From Thiosocius sp963736445 (GTDB lineage Bacteria > Pseudomonadota > Gammaproteobacteria > Chromatiales > Chromatiaceae), in NCBI GenBank assembly GCA_963736445.1, contig CAVTOY010000014.1, positions 62,001 through 126,000 on the forward strand: a DNA stretch of 64,000 bases, in the 5' to 3' direction. Positions 38,168 to 47,807 of the stretch are shown piece after piece (the first letter of the stretch is position 1; each line of letters opens with the position of its first letter). The notes under the pieces are model-generated. The model was given only the letters and a program-made list of their open reading frames with translations, ran no database searches and was not told the origin of the DNA. The position numbers and the translations under genes are program-made.

Positions 38168-39307
38168 CTAAAAATCATGCTCGTTGTCGATGAAGCGCCA
38201 TGCGACGACGGCGCCGAGCGCCGCGACCGCGCTGGCCGCCGCGAAGGTGACGCTCGGGCCGAGCGCTGCCCAGGCATACCCGGCGATCAGGCTGCCGACG
38301 GCGCCGCCCGCCCCAAAACTGACACTACTGTAAAGCGCCTGTCCCCTTCCCTCGTGGCGGCCCCGGAAATAATGGTGCACCAGATGGATGGCTGCGGCAT
38401 GGAAGGTGCCAAAGGTGGCCGCATGCAGCAGCTGCGCAAGCAGTATCGCCACCAAAGAGTCCGCGAAATAGCCGATGATCAACCAGCGCAGGCCGGCCAG
38501 ACCCAGGCTGGCGATAAGCACCCGGCGCGCGCCGAGGCGATCGAGCAGGTGGTGCATTATCAAGAACAGGCCTACCTCGGCGAGCACCCCGAGCGCCCAC
38601 AGCTGACCGATCAAGGTCTCGCTGTAGCCTTGGTCGTTCATGAAGATCGAGTAGAACGCATAGTAGGGACCATGGCTGGCCTGCATCAGGAACACGGCGC
38701 CGAAGAAACCGATGATCGCCGGCTTCCTCAAGATGGTGGTGAGGGACTGCTCTGTGTGCGGATGCGGTTCCGGCGACGGATCGCGCACCAGCAGCGTGCT
38801 TAGCCAGATCGCGACAAAGATGGTCAGCACTGCCGGCAGCACGAACTCCGGACCACGCCAGTCGATCAAGGCGCCCAGCGCGATTACCGTTAGGATGAAC
38901 CCGATGGATCCCCAGACACGAATCTGCGCATAGCGTGCTACCCGTTCCTTCAGGTAACTGAAGGTAATCACCTCGAACAGCGGCAGCGAGGCGTTCCAGA
39001 AGAAGCTGTACAGGGTCATGACCAGCGCGATGGACCAGAAGCCCTCCGCCCAGTACATGCCGGCGAAGGTGATCACCGACACGATCGCGGCCAGTCGCAC
39101 GATACGTATCCGGTGCCCCAGGTGATCGCCCAACCAGCCCCACAGGTTGGGGGCAACCATTTTCGTCGCCATCAGGATGGCCATCAGCTCGCCGATGGCG
39201 ACGGCATCGAAGCCCCGCTCGCGCAGAAACAGCCCCCAGTAGGGGACCAGCGCGCCGAGCAGGGCGAAATAGAAGAAATAGAATCCGGACAGGCGCCAGT
39301 AAGGCAT
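38168..39307 (-). CDS. MFS transporter, HcaT / PPP-like family
   Basis: A 379-residue inner-membrane transporter with twelve predicted hydrophobic segments. WRLSGFYFFYFALLGALVPYWGLFL at the start, LWGWLGDHLGHR and IRVWGSIGFI resemble the MFS_1-like group that contains HcaT (3-phenylpropionate permease) and nucleoside permeases. The substrate is unknown. It heads the tight MFS-lpxD-adaptor-RND group on the minus strand, about 180 bases after aroC. Confidence 0.85.
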   Translation of the reverse strand: MPYWRLSGFYFFYFALLGALVPYWGLFLRERGFDAVAIGELMAILMATKMVAPNLWGWLGDHLGHRIRIVRLAAIVSVITFAGMYWAEGFWSIALVMTLYSFFWNASLPLFEVITFSYLKERVARYAQIRVWGSIGFILTVIALGALIDWRGPEFVLPAVLTIFVAIWLSTLLVRDPSPEPHPHTEQSLTTILRKPAIIGFFGAVFLMQASHGPYYAFYSIFMNDQGYSETLIGQLWALGVLAEVGLFLIMHHLLDRLGARRVLIASLGLAGLRWLIIGYFADSLVAILLAQLLHAATFGTFHAAAIHLVHHYFRGRHEGRGQALYSSVSFGAGGAVGSLIAGYAWAALGPSVTFAAASAVAALGAVVAWRFIDNEHDF

Positions 39308-39489
39308 ATTCAGGGGCGGCCCCCACCGATCGGCCCAATCGGCTGATTGGCGGTGCCAGCAGCTTCGCCTGGCCTCAGGGTGGCGGCCCCTGGGACTGCT
39401 CGGGTAGCATCAGGAAAAATCACGGCAAGCTCTACGCGCAGAGACGGCACCGGTGGGCTCGGTTGGGGGAGGCCGGACCAGGACTCGGT

Positions 39490-40593
39490 CTATTCGCCTG
39501 GCGATGCCGGAATCACGGGCGTGCCGCTTATCACGTCGGCATTTTGCCCGCGCTGGCGCAGCGCGTGGTCCAGCAGCACGATCGCCAGCATCGCCTCGGC
39601 GATCGGCACGGCGCGGATACCCACACAGGGGTCGTGGCGACCCTTAGTGATCACATCGGTCGCCTTTCCGCCGACGTCGACGGTCTGCCCACCAAGTCGG
39701 ATGCTGGAGGTCGGCTTGAAGGCCACGCGTACCGCGACATCCTGGCCGCTGGAGATCCCGCCGAGGATCCCGCCGGCGTTGTTGGTCAAAAAGCCGTCCG
39801 GCGTCATTTGATCACGATGCTCGGTGCCGAGCTGGCTCACGCTGGCAAACCCCGCACCGATCGCCACGCCCTTGGCCGCATTGATGCTCATCATCGCGTG
39901 GGCCACATCGGCGTCCAGACGATCGAAGACCGGCTCGCCCCAGCCCGGCGGTACGCCGCTGGCCACCACCGAGACCTCGGCACCGACCGAGTCACCGGCC
40001 TTGCGCAGTGCGTCCATATAGGCCTCGAGTTCCGCCACCTGGGCAGCATCCGGCCAGAAGAAGGGATTCTGCTCTACGGGTTCCCAGTCAAAGCTGTGTG
40101 GGAAATTCGGACCCAGCGCCGACAGATAGCCGCGCACCGAGACGCCGAAACGCTCGCGCAGATACTTCTTCGCGATTGCCCCTGCCGCGACGCGCATAGC
40201 GGTCTCACGCGCCGACGAACGCCCGCCCCCGCGATAATCGCGGATGCCATACTTCTGCTTGTAGGTGTAATCTGCATGCCCAGGGCGGAACTTCTGCGCG
40301 ATATCGCCGTAGTCCTTGGAGCGCTGGTCCTGGTTGTAAATCAGCAGCCCAATCGGCGCACCCGTGGTCTTGCCCTCGAACACGCCGGACAGGATCTGCA
40401 CCTCATCGGGCTCGCGCCGCTGGGTGGTGTGGCGCGACTGACCCGGCCGGCGCCGGTCCAGATCGGGCTGGATGTCCGCCTCTGCAAGTGCCATACCCGG
40501 CGGGCACCCGTCGACAATGCAGCCGATGGCGATGCCGTGGCTCTCGCCGAACGAGGTCACGGTGAAGAGTTTTCCGATGGTGTTTCCAGACAT
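39490..40593 (-). CDS. aroC: chorismate synthase
   Basis: Converts EPSP to chorismate with reduced FMN. The 367 residues include GNTIGKLFTVTSFGESHG at the N-terminus, RPGHADYTYKQKYGIRDYRGGGRSSARET in the middle (with the conserved basic residues) and GGISSGQDV near the C-terminus. ATG 40593 begins the family sequence; an open frame extends upstream without similarity. It may share a transcript with the MFS-lpxD group downstream. Confidence 0.96.
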   Translation of the reverse strand: MSGNTIGKLFTVTSFGESHGIAIGCIVDGCPPGMALAEADIQPDLDRRRPGQSRHTTQRREPDEVQILSGVFEGKTTGAPIGLLIYNQDQRSKDYGDIAQKFRPGHADYTYKQKYGIRDYRGGGRSSARETAMRVAAGAIAKKYLRERFGVSVRGYLSALGPNFPHSFDWEPVEQNPFFWPDAAQVAELEAYMDALRKAGDSVGAEVSVVASGVPPGWGEPVFDRLDADVAHAMMSINAAKGVAIGAGFASVSQLGTEHRDQMTPDGFLTNNAGGILGGISSGQDVAVRVAFKPTSSIRLGGQTVDVGGKATDVITKGRHDPCVGIRAVPIAEAMLAIVLLDHALRQRGQNADVISGTPVIPASPGE

Positions 40594-40884
40594 GGTGCGG
40601 ATTGTAGCTGGAGGACTTGATCGACGCCCATATCCGTGACCAAAAAAGCACTCGCCGCGTGAGGCGCAAATCTTCCGCGCCGCGTTGGACCAACTCGCTG
40701 CATTGCGGGTTATTGCCGCCCCGGGAATAAGTGAGTCGAACGCCCTCGAGCCGCACAATGTCGACCGGCGCGGCTGCCCGCCTCTCCGAACTGGCGGGCT
40801 TGACGATGCTCCCAGCAGTCCGCCATCCAAGACTCGCTTGAATTCCCGCGTCGCCGGCCGCTGAATATAAGGAACGTCAGTTTC

Positions 40885-42056
40885 GTGCTAACGTCTCCTA
40901 CCGAACAGCCCATGAGCGAATCCTCACTTACTGAAGCACGCCTTGACCTTCTGATGGTTACAACGTCCTTTCCCTCGGACCGGGCCGACTGGAGGGGTCG
41001 CTTCATACATGATTTGGCGGCTGCCCTGGACCGGACGGGTTTAGTGCGCCTGCGGCTCTGGGGCCTCCTGGTCAGGTACCCGGCGGTGTCACTAGCGCAA
41101 ACTCCGAAGATGACTCCGCCTGGCTGCAGCGAATCAACCGTAGAGGCGGCATTGCGCACCTGCTGCGACGACATCCGGCGAGTGGCCTCATCGATGCTGC
41201 CGGCATCCTGTCCCGGCTGCGCGCGGCCTGTCGCTCTAACCGCGTAGCTCTATACCATGTCAACTGGCTGCAGCTTGCGCTCGGTCTGCCAGATGACGGC
41301 CGCCCCGTCTATGTCAGCGTACTCGGCAGCGACTTCGGCCTGCTACGGCTGCCTGGTATGGTGACGCTGTTGCGGCGCGCCTTCGCGCGGCGTCGCACGC
41401 TGCTCGCTCCAAATGCCGCTTGGATGACGGCCAGGCTGGAAGCCGAATTTGGCGCGGTTGCGGATATACGGCCCAACCCTTTTGGTGTCTCCCCCGACTG
41501 GTTCGAGATCCGGCGCGAACCTTCAGTGCCGAGAGAATGGCTGGTGGTCTCCCGCGTCACGCGCAAAAAGCTCGGCGACCTCATCGAATGGGGCGAAGGG
41601 CTGTTCGACGGCGCGCGCCGGCTGCGACTGCTCGGTCCGATGCAGGAACAGATACCACTGCCCAGTTGGATCGAGTACGACGGGCCGACGGACCCCGCCA
41701 GTCTTCACGGACGCTGGTTCCCCCGAGCTGCCGGTTTGTTGACTCTCAGTCGGCACGACGAGGGCCGACCGCAGGTCATGATCGAGGCCATGGCCGCCGG
41801 CCTACCAGTGATCGCCAGTGGCATCGCGGCCCATGCAGACCTGATCGAGCATGGCGAGACCGGCTGGGTCGTCGATAGTCGCGAGGAACTCGTCGAGGCG
41901 CTGGGCCGGGCCGAAATTGCATCGATCGCTGACGATGTCGGGGGCAGGGCACAGACTTGGATGCGCGAGCACATCGGCACCTGGGACGACTGCGCACTCC
42001 GCTGTATGGATGCCTATCGCGGACTGCTGCAACCGGAATCGCTGAATGTCGGCTAG
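40885..42056 (+). pseudogene. glycosyltransferase, group 1 (GT4-like), one frame break
   Basis: An N-terminal segment (LDLLMVTTSFPSDRADWRGR, FIHDLAAALDRTG) and a C-terminal GT4-like part are joined by one missing base in the GGGG run at about 41060-41063. After it the frame reads PPGQVPGG, then VALYHVNWLQLALGLP, and ends with the donor-binding pattern SRHDEGRPQVMIEAMAAGLPVIAS. A GTG at 40885 with AAGGA upstream is the likely start; ATG 40912 is an alternative. It overlaps the next gene by 11 bases. It probably adds one sugar to the surface polysaccharide. Confidence 0.75.
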
Positions 42057-42972
42057 AGAGGGCATCCTGCTAGTCGGTGGCAACGGGTTCCTCGGCAGCG
42101 CCCTGGCCAAGGCTCTTGTAAAGGCCGATCGCGAAGTACACGTTCTTTCGCGCAGTACAGAGCCTGGTAGACGCCATGGGATCAATTTCCATCGCGGTGA
42201 TCAGGGCGACGACGCTACTGTTGCGCCACTGCTGAGGGCTTGCGGTACCGTCGTCCATCTCGCCTCGACGACCACCCCTGGATCCTCGGCTCGCATACCC
42301 GAGATGGATACCGCGGAGAATGTCAAACCCTGCGCTGTGCTCATCGAACGCTTGTGCGACTCCCCGCCAGAGCGCCTGATCTTCGTATCTAGTGGCGGCG
42401 CTGTCTATGGCAATCCTAAGGCATTACCCGTCGATGAATCATTTTTGCCAAACCCGCTGTCTTATCACGCCGCAGGGAAAGTTGCGCTGGAGGCTCTATT
42501 CACTGTTTTCGCCCAAGCCAACCGTGTCCCGTTGGCGATCATGCGACCGTCAAACATCTACGGGCCAGGTCAGTGCCTGCGTAATGGCTTCGGTCTCGTC
42601 CGGACACTGCTTGAAAAGGCCCTGCAAGGCAGGACAGTTGAGATGTGGGGGGACGGAAGCGCCGTTCGCGACTATCTGTTCATCGACGATGCAGTTGCTG
42701 CCCTCCTGCGCTTAATCAACGACTCTAAGGCTATCGGGCCGTTCAACGCCGGCAGCGGAGTCGGCACGTCAATCAAAAGCCTGATCGAATACGTTCCCGA
42801 GATTACCGGTCGCCCCTTGGAAATAATGGAGAGGCCCGCCCGGAAAACCGACGTGCACCACATAGTGCTCGACAGTTCCAAACTACGTCTCGCTACCGGC
42901 TGGACGCCTGTCGTGACGCTAAAAGAAGGATTACTACAGACTTGGACGTGGTTAAAGCAAGGTGCACCATGA
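42046..42972 (+). CDS. NAD-dependent epimerase/dehydratase
   Basis: A 308-residue extended short-chain dehydrogenase. The NAD loop GGNGFLGSALA is at the N-terminus, a Ser-rich active-site strand (FVSSGGAVYGNP) follows, and YHAAGK is the Tyr-xxx-Lys pair. RPSNIYGPGQ and the C-terminal D(V/I)HH segment are typical of sugar-nucleotide epimerases of the GalE/WbpP group. The substrate is likely a UDP- or dTDP-sugar, but this is inference. It starts inside the end of the previous glycosyltransferase and its stop overlaps the next gene as ATGA. Confidence 0.85.
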   Translation: MSAREGILLVGGNGFLGSALAKALVKADREVHVLSRSTEPGRRHGINFHRGDQGDDATVAPLLRACGTVVHLASTTTPGSSARIPEMDTAENVKPCAVLIERLCDSPPERLIFVSSGGAVYGNPKALPVDESFLPNPLSYHAAGKVALEALFTVFAQANRVPLAIMRPSNIYGPGQCLRNGFGLVRTLLEKALQGRTVEMWGDGSAVRDYLFIDDAVAALLRLINDSKAIGPFNAGSGVGTSIKSLIEYVPEITGRPLEIMERPARKTDVHHIVLDSSKLRLATGWTPVVTLKEGLLQTWTWLKQGAP

Positions 42973-44000
42973 AGCCGCTCGTCTCAATATGCATCGCCAA
43001 CTATAACGGCGCAAACATGATCGACGACTGTATCGAGTCGGTTCGCGCCCAGGATTGCGGTTTTTCCTACGAGATTATCGTCCACGACGATGCGTCCACG
43101 GATGGCTCCGCCGAGCATATTCGCGCCAGCCACCCTGACGTTAATCTCATCGAGAGCACCGAGAATGTAGGCTTTTGCGTCGCCAACAACCGGATGGTCG
43201 CTGTAGCACTTGGCGCCTACATACTGCTGCTAAACAACGATGCCGCCCTTATGCCAGACGCTCTTGCAACACTACACGACTCAGCCAATCAACTCGACCA
43301 TCCTGCAATCCTCGGCATTCCGCAGTACGACTTGGAAACCAAAACGCTCCTGGATATCGGTAGCTTCTTCGACCCATTCCTGAATCCGATTCCCAACCGG
43401 AGCCCCGATCACCGCGAGGTCGGAATGATTATGGGTGCGTGCCTTTGGATCCCAAGAGATCTTTGGGATGAACTCGGGGGATTTCCCGATTGGTTCGGCT
43501 CTATAGCCGAGGATCTCTATCTGTGCTGCATTGCCCGACTGGCTGGCTACCCCGTAATAGCGGTGAGCCATTCCGGCTACCTCCACCATGTGGGGGCGAG
43601 TTTCGGAGGTGGTAAGGTATCAAGCAACAAGCGACTTGCAACCACCTACCAACGCCGCGCACTTAGCGAACGCAACAAGACATACGCTATCATCGTGACT
43701 TATCCACTTCCGATGCTCTTACCTCTACTACCGCTGCATTTGGTTGCAGTCTACTTGGAAGGAATCTTGCTGGCATTTGTCAAAAACGATTGGACCCTAT
43801 GGCAATCAATCTATCGGCCGCTGCTCCCATCCATTTGGAGAAAACGTTGGCACCTCTACCGTAATCGAAAAACAATTCAAGCACGGCGCACTATTTCTAC
43901 ATCGAAGTTTTTAAAAACCTTTCGTATCATGCCAAGAAAACTTCAGTTACTTTCGCAATATGGACTCCCGACACTCCATAAGAAAGCAGACGCGCCGTGA
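42969..44000 (+). CDS. family 2 glycosyltransferase
   Basis: A 343-residue GT-A enzyme. The start VSICIANYNGANMIDDCIESV, DDASTDGS and NNDAALMPD (DxD-like metal site) are clear. A conserved G-MMGACLWIPRDLWDELGGF-type acceptor loop and a C-terminal pair of hydrophobic segments follow. It resembles rhamnosyltransferase-like GT2 proteins of surface polysaccharide clusters. ATG 42969 overlaps the epimerase stop. DNA from about 43.6 kb on is visibly richer in A+T than flanking genes. Confidence 0.88.
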   Translation: MKPLVSICIANYNGANMIDDCIESVRAQDCGFSYEIIVHDDASTDGSAEHIRASHPDVNLIESTENVGFCVANNRMVAVALGAYILLLNNDAALMPDALATLHDSANQLDHPAILGIPQYDLETKTLLDIGSFFDPFLNPIPNRSPDHREVGMIMGACLWIPRDLWDELGGFPDWFGSIAEDLYLCCIARLAGYPVIAVSHSGYLHHVGASFGGGKVSSNKRLATTYQRRALSERNKTYAIIVTYPLPMLLPLLPLHLVAVYLEGILLAFVKNDWTLWQSIYRPLLPSIWRKRWHLYRNRKTIQARRTISTSKFLKTFRIMPRKLQLLSQYGLPTLHKKADAP

Positions 44001-44162
44001 GATGGCAGACGCAAGAGCGGTGTTTCAGCCCACACCTCCCCATCCCGGACACCAATTGCACGCGCGCCCACATATACCAACATCTGCATAAGACCAATCC
44101 TAGGACCTCAAGCCGGATCAGCCCTATTCCTGATCCCGTTCATAGCCGTGTAAGGTAAAACA

Positions 44163-44933
44163 ATGCAAAATTCGCTGAAAGAAATCGCAGACCAATATGA
44201 TACCGATAAAAACGACCCCTCAGGATATTTAGATAATTACACCCAATATTTTTCCCATCTTCGGGAGCAACCTATTCGTTTATTAGAGATTGGCGTTTAT
44301 CGCGGTGGATCCCTGTTGATGTGGAATGATTTCTTCCCAAACGGTCGAATTATCGGAATAGACATAAAACCAAACCCTCTGCAAACCACGCCAAACCAAG
44401 TTCAATTCTATCAAGCGTCACAAGACGACGAATCTGCCCTAGAACGAATTGCACAACATGAAGCACCGGAAGGCTTTGATATCATTATTGACGATGCCGC
44501 ACACATCGGCAATCTCGCCCGTCGGTCCTTTGCGGCACTATTCTCCAAGTATCTCAAATCAGGTGGAATCTATGTCATCGAGGACTGGGGAACCGGGTAC
44601 TGGGGCACTTGGCCCGATGGCCACCTTTATCATCCTCACTATCCGTTATCTGATGAAAAATACTCGAGCTTCAAGGCCAAACGCGCTCGCATAATTGCGA
44701 AACTGGCTTCAATAATCGGCTATCACAGAATGGAAATGCGAAAGAACAGCGTTGATCCCGATTTTTCTGCACACAACTTCGGGATGGTCGGTTTTGTTAA
44801 GGAACTTATTGATCATGTCGCCTGGGGAGATATCACCAGAGCAGGTCATGGGAATCCGCAAGCTCACCGAGCCTACTCGCGCATTGAAAAGATTGCGATC
44901 CACCCAGGTCAGGTGTTCGTATTCAAAGCTTAG
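44163..44933 (+). CDS. SAM-dependent methyltransferase (CmcI/sugar O-methyltransferase-like)
   Basis: A 256-residue protein. The SAM-binding motif LLEIGVYRGGSLLMW is followed by IIGIDIKPN and the conserved FDIIIDDAAHIG and GGIYVIEDWGTGYW segments. These fit the CmcI-like group that methylates sugars in polysaccharide and antibiotic pathways. ATG 44163 has AAGG upstream. It is the last plus-strand gene of the first half of the glycan locus. Whether it methylates a sugar hydroxyl or a carboxyl group cannot be read. Confidence 0.82.
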   Translation: MQNSLKEIADQYDTDKNDPSGYLDNYTQYFSHLREQPIRLLEIGVYRGGSLLMWNDFFPNGRIIGIDIKPNPLQTTPNQVQFYQASQDDESALERIAQHEAPEGFDIIIDDAAHIGNLARRSFAALFSKYLKSGGIYVIEDWGTGYWGTWPDGHLYHPHYPLSDEKYSSFKAKRARIIAKLASIIGYHRMEMRKNSVDPDFSAHNFGMVGFVKELIDHVAWGDITRAGHGNPQAHRAYSRIEKIAIHPGQVFVFKA

Positions 44934-44973
44934 CGGAACACGCTAACCTTCAGCGATACCTCGAGAAACATCA

Positions 44974-46746
44974 TCAACCCGATTGTTCCTCAAACTCTTG
45001 TGCTTTGCTCAACAAAAGGTTCTCGCTACGAGAGATCATTTCGGAATACTTATAGTTCTCGAAGCCCCAAAGAGTGGAATCTACCGCCTCTTCATGACCC
45101 ACGACGAACGGTACTACAGTTACAATCCGAAGTCCTTCGACACGCTCCAGATAGCGGTCTATTGTGTTTCTATCTCTGTCGCGATCTGATTCGTTCCAGG
45201 CAATAATTCGATCAAACACACTTGCATTGTAAATATTTAGAACCGTACTTGTCATTTTATTAACGTGAAGGAATTTCAGGCCACGGTACTCCTCGACACT
45301 GGTCACAATCAAGTCAGGATCGACGTGCGCAATCATGCCCACGAATACATCCCAACCCTCTTTTTTTTCCTTGAGGTACGCTTCAATGATTTCCAGCGCA
45401 CTGAGGTCATTGTCGGCTACCGAAACATCGTCCTCACAAACCAACAATTGACCAAGACCCTCCCGTTTTGCCCACATCATTAAATACTTATAGCTAAGGC
45501 CGCAACCCACCCAACCTTCCTCATATCGAAGCCCGTCGAAAATCCGAAAGCCGTTCCATCCTTGCGACAAAAATCCGCAACGGCGTTTAGTAGTTTCGGG
45601 GAGACTCAAACATACCTTGCCTTCTAAAATGTCGGGCCGATATTCCGTGTCATCGAGAAATCTCGGGAAGTCAATGATGTCGTGCGCCAGCAGAAACCTT
45701 CTGAAGAAAAAGCGCGCCTGCGAACTTTTCTCGGCGAGATGCTGTACGTAACGATCGATACGCATTTCCGCAGAAGTATTGTTACCTTGGTTCATTCTGA
45801 TTGCCCGGATCATTCCCTCAATGTCGCCTACATCCACAAAATCCACGACGGATTGAAGTTCAGGATAACTCTCAATATCAACACTGGTCTCCGAGACTAC
45901 TCGGCTCCCGAGAGATAGACATTCATAAATACGTGTAGTTTCCAGCATTGCATTGTCGTAGTAATGAATGTTCAGAACCGTTCGGGCTTTCATAATATTT
46001 TCATAAAGCTCTCTGCCAAACACATTGTTAATAATTTTTACAGAAAACTTCGTTTTGAGATTATTCAGTATCATTTGTCGACGTTCAATATTTACATCGC
46101 CGTAGAACAGAACGTCATATGTTTTTTCGGGTTCCTTTGAAAAGTCTCCGATACCCAACTGAATCAGAACTTTTTGATAGGCCGGGATGATGCAGATGGG
46201 TAAAAAAAAGGTATGTGAATACGGTATACCCAACTCTGCCAGATGCCCTATATTCTTTATGGAATAGTCGAACACCGCTAGTGATTTTCTAAGAGTCGCG
46301 AGGTACTTCTCTTCAAACCAACGTTTACTGATCGACTGCTCCAGCTGGAATGACACCATGTTCTTTGGCAGTCGTGGAAACATCTGGGGACACAATGCGA
46401 TATGGAGGTCGTCGCTATAGCCACCATTAGGGCGCGAAAAGATCACTTCCGATCGAAACCCCTCGCCTCGCAGAAAGACATATAGCATGTTGGCGACATA
46501 CAAAGCATGAGGCGTCGTTAGAATAACAATATTCTTTGAGCTCGAAGCCCTTTCAAGTGCACGCTTTCGGCGCAATCTTTCCACTTGAGCGTTCCTGACA
46601 GAAAGCGTCGCACGAACCTCCGAAAGAAGGCTTCTCCAACCGGATTTTCTTAGCAAATTGCAGGACAATCGAATTACTCTTGCGACTGCCCGTGCGCCTC
46701 CGCCGTTATCATCGACATATTGTATGATCGCGCTGAATACGTTCAT
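44974..46746 (-). CDS. two-domain glycosyltransferase (GT4-like fused to GT25-like)
   Basis: A 590-residue protein. Residues ~70-345 resemble a GT-B-type glycosyltransferase: SEVIFSRPNGGY, VLFYGDVNIERRQMILNNL and the donor motif ETTRIYECLSLGSRVVSE. Residues ~376-560 resemble family 25 LPS glycosyltransferases: KRRCGFLSQGWNGF, GWVGCGLSYKYLMMW and the acidic LLVCEDDVSV. The domains are joined without a gap. ATG 46746 overlaps the sulfotransferase stop as ATGA. GC is clearly lower than in flanking genes. Acceptors are unknown. Confidence 0.75.
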   Translation of the reverse strand: MNVFSAIIQYVDDNGGGARAVARVIRLSCNLLRKSGWRSLLSEVRATLSVRNAQVERLRRKRALERASSSKNIVILTTPHALYVANMLYVFLRGEGFRSEVIFSRPNGGYSDDLHIALCPQMFPRLPKNMVSFQLEQSISKRWFEEKYLATLRKSLAVFDYSIKNIGHLAELGIPYSHTFFLPICIIPAYQKVLIQLGIGDFSKEPEKTYDVLFYGDVNIERRQMILNNLKTKFSVKIINNVFGRELYENIMKARTVLNIHYYDNAMLETTRIYECLSLGSRVVSETSVDIESYPELQSVVDFVDVGDIEGMIRAIRMNQGNNTSAEMRIDRYVQHLAEKSSQARFFFRRFLLAHDIIDFPRFLDDTEYRPDILEGKVCLSLPETTKRRCGFLSQGWNGFRIFDGLRYEEGWVGCGLSYKYLMMWAKREGLGQLLVCEDDVSVADNDLSALEIIEAYLKEKKEGWDVFVGMIAHVDPDLIVTSVEEYRGLKFLHVNKMTSTVLNIYNASVFDRIIAWNESDRDRDRNTIDRYLERVEGLRIVTVVPFVVGHEEAVDSTLWGFENYKYSEMISRSENLLLSKAQEFEEQSG

Positions 46747-47807
46747 GTGCGGATCCCGGCATTTGGGGCTTTTTGCCTGCACCACCGCCGGAGGAATCGC
46801 GGGAGGTTGGCGATAAGCCTTAGGGGCTTAGTGACTCGCCAGGATAGTGTCGATTTGACGCGCAGGAGTTCATCTTCGCTCATGGACAGCCGAGCTTGGC
46901 ATTCATATAACTTATCCTGGACGCGACCGCGCGTCTCCCAAAGTGATTGGATTTCTTCAGACCACGATTGGTATTGATCCTGCACAGCAAGATAGGGCAC
47001 CTCCAATCTCGCCATCTCCTCCTGCAAACGCAATTGATCCGGCGTATTCAGGAGCGCGTCATATATGGCTTCCGCTAGGCTTAGCCAAGATCTTGATTCG
47101 GAATGCCGGGTTGCCACGAAATGTCGCAGCCCAGGGTCGAGGAAATCATCGACTTTAGATTTTAGCTCGAGATCATCAGACGCATACGGCAGGTCTAAGA
47201 CTGTCGCAATCTGGTTGGCAACAGCGCGCCAATCTTTCAGCAGAGTGTCGTAGGAGACAACGGTACGCGGATAAGCTCGACTAGCCTTTTCCGCATCGAT
47301 CATGGACCCGATCCACATCAAATAGGCGCGCTCAAATGAGATTCCATCGCGTTGTTTGAGCGATGCCGCAACCTCATTCGGATGGCGGACAACAATGATA
47401 ATCTTCGTTTCATCCGCTAGGGTCTTCAGTAAAGGCACCCAAAGGGGAAGCAGCCGGCACAGGCGTGGGTCCTTCACTATCCACCTACGAGAGCCGCGGT
47501 AGTCTTTCCGTATGATCTCCAGCAGCTCTTTACGAAAGCCTTCCATCGCCGGTTGCTGCCATTGGTCAGAATGTAGACTCCTTTCGTCGTGCCAGGACGA
47601 CCTCAGGTATCCCAAGGCCCTGTCATGAATACTCGCTATATCGGGATTCTCCCAATAACCTTTTGGGTTAATCTCTGGATGAGGTGGTATCAAGGATGAG
47701 CCTACGTGATTGCCCAGAAGACTGAGCATCCCAGTAAGTGCGGACGTCCCACTACGGTGCATACCGAGAACGATAATCGCTTGTGTTCTATTCGCCTGTT
47801 GCGACAC
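46743..47807 (-). CDS. sulfotransferase family protein
   Basis: A 354-residue protein with the PAPS 5'-phosphosulfate loop GMHRSGTSAL (about residues 15-24). PEINPKGYWENPDI, WIVKDPRLCRLLPLW and the 3'-phosphate region VVRHPNEVAASLKQRDG follow. After residue ~250 comes a helical coil-like tail ending with STLSWRVTKPLR, a motif common in glycan-assembly proteins. It probably sulfates a sugar of the exported polysaccharide, inferred from context. Translation is coupled to both neighbours by overlaps of about 20 bases and 4 bases. Confidence 0.85.
   Translation of the reverse strand: MSQQANRTQAIIVLGMHRSGTSALTGMLSLLGNHVGSSLIPPHPEINPKGYWENPDIASIHDRALGYLRSSWHDERSLHSDQWQQPAMEGFRKELLEIIRKDYRGSRRWIVKDPRLCRLLPLWVPLLKTLADETKIIIVVRHPNEVAASLKQRDGISFERAYLMWIGSMIDAEKASRAYPRTVVSYDTLLKDWRAVANQIATVLDLPYASDDLELKSKVDDFLDPGLRHFVATRHSESRSWLSLAEAIYDALLNTPDQLRLQEEMARLEVPYLAVQDQYQSWSEEIQSLWETRGRVQDKLYECQARLSMSEDELLRVKSTLSWRVTKPLRLIANLPRFLRRWCRQKAPNAGIRT

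Noticed and set aside
39463..40620. 385-residue open frame opposite aroC
   Set aside because: Antisense to chorismate synthase, no ribosome site, no family features.
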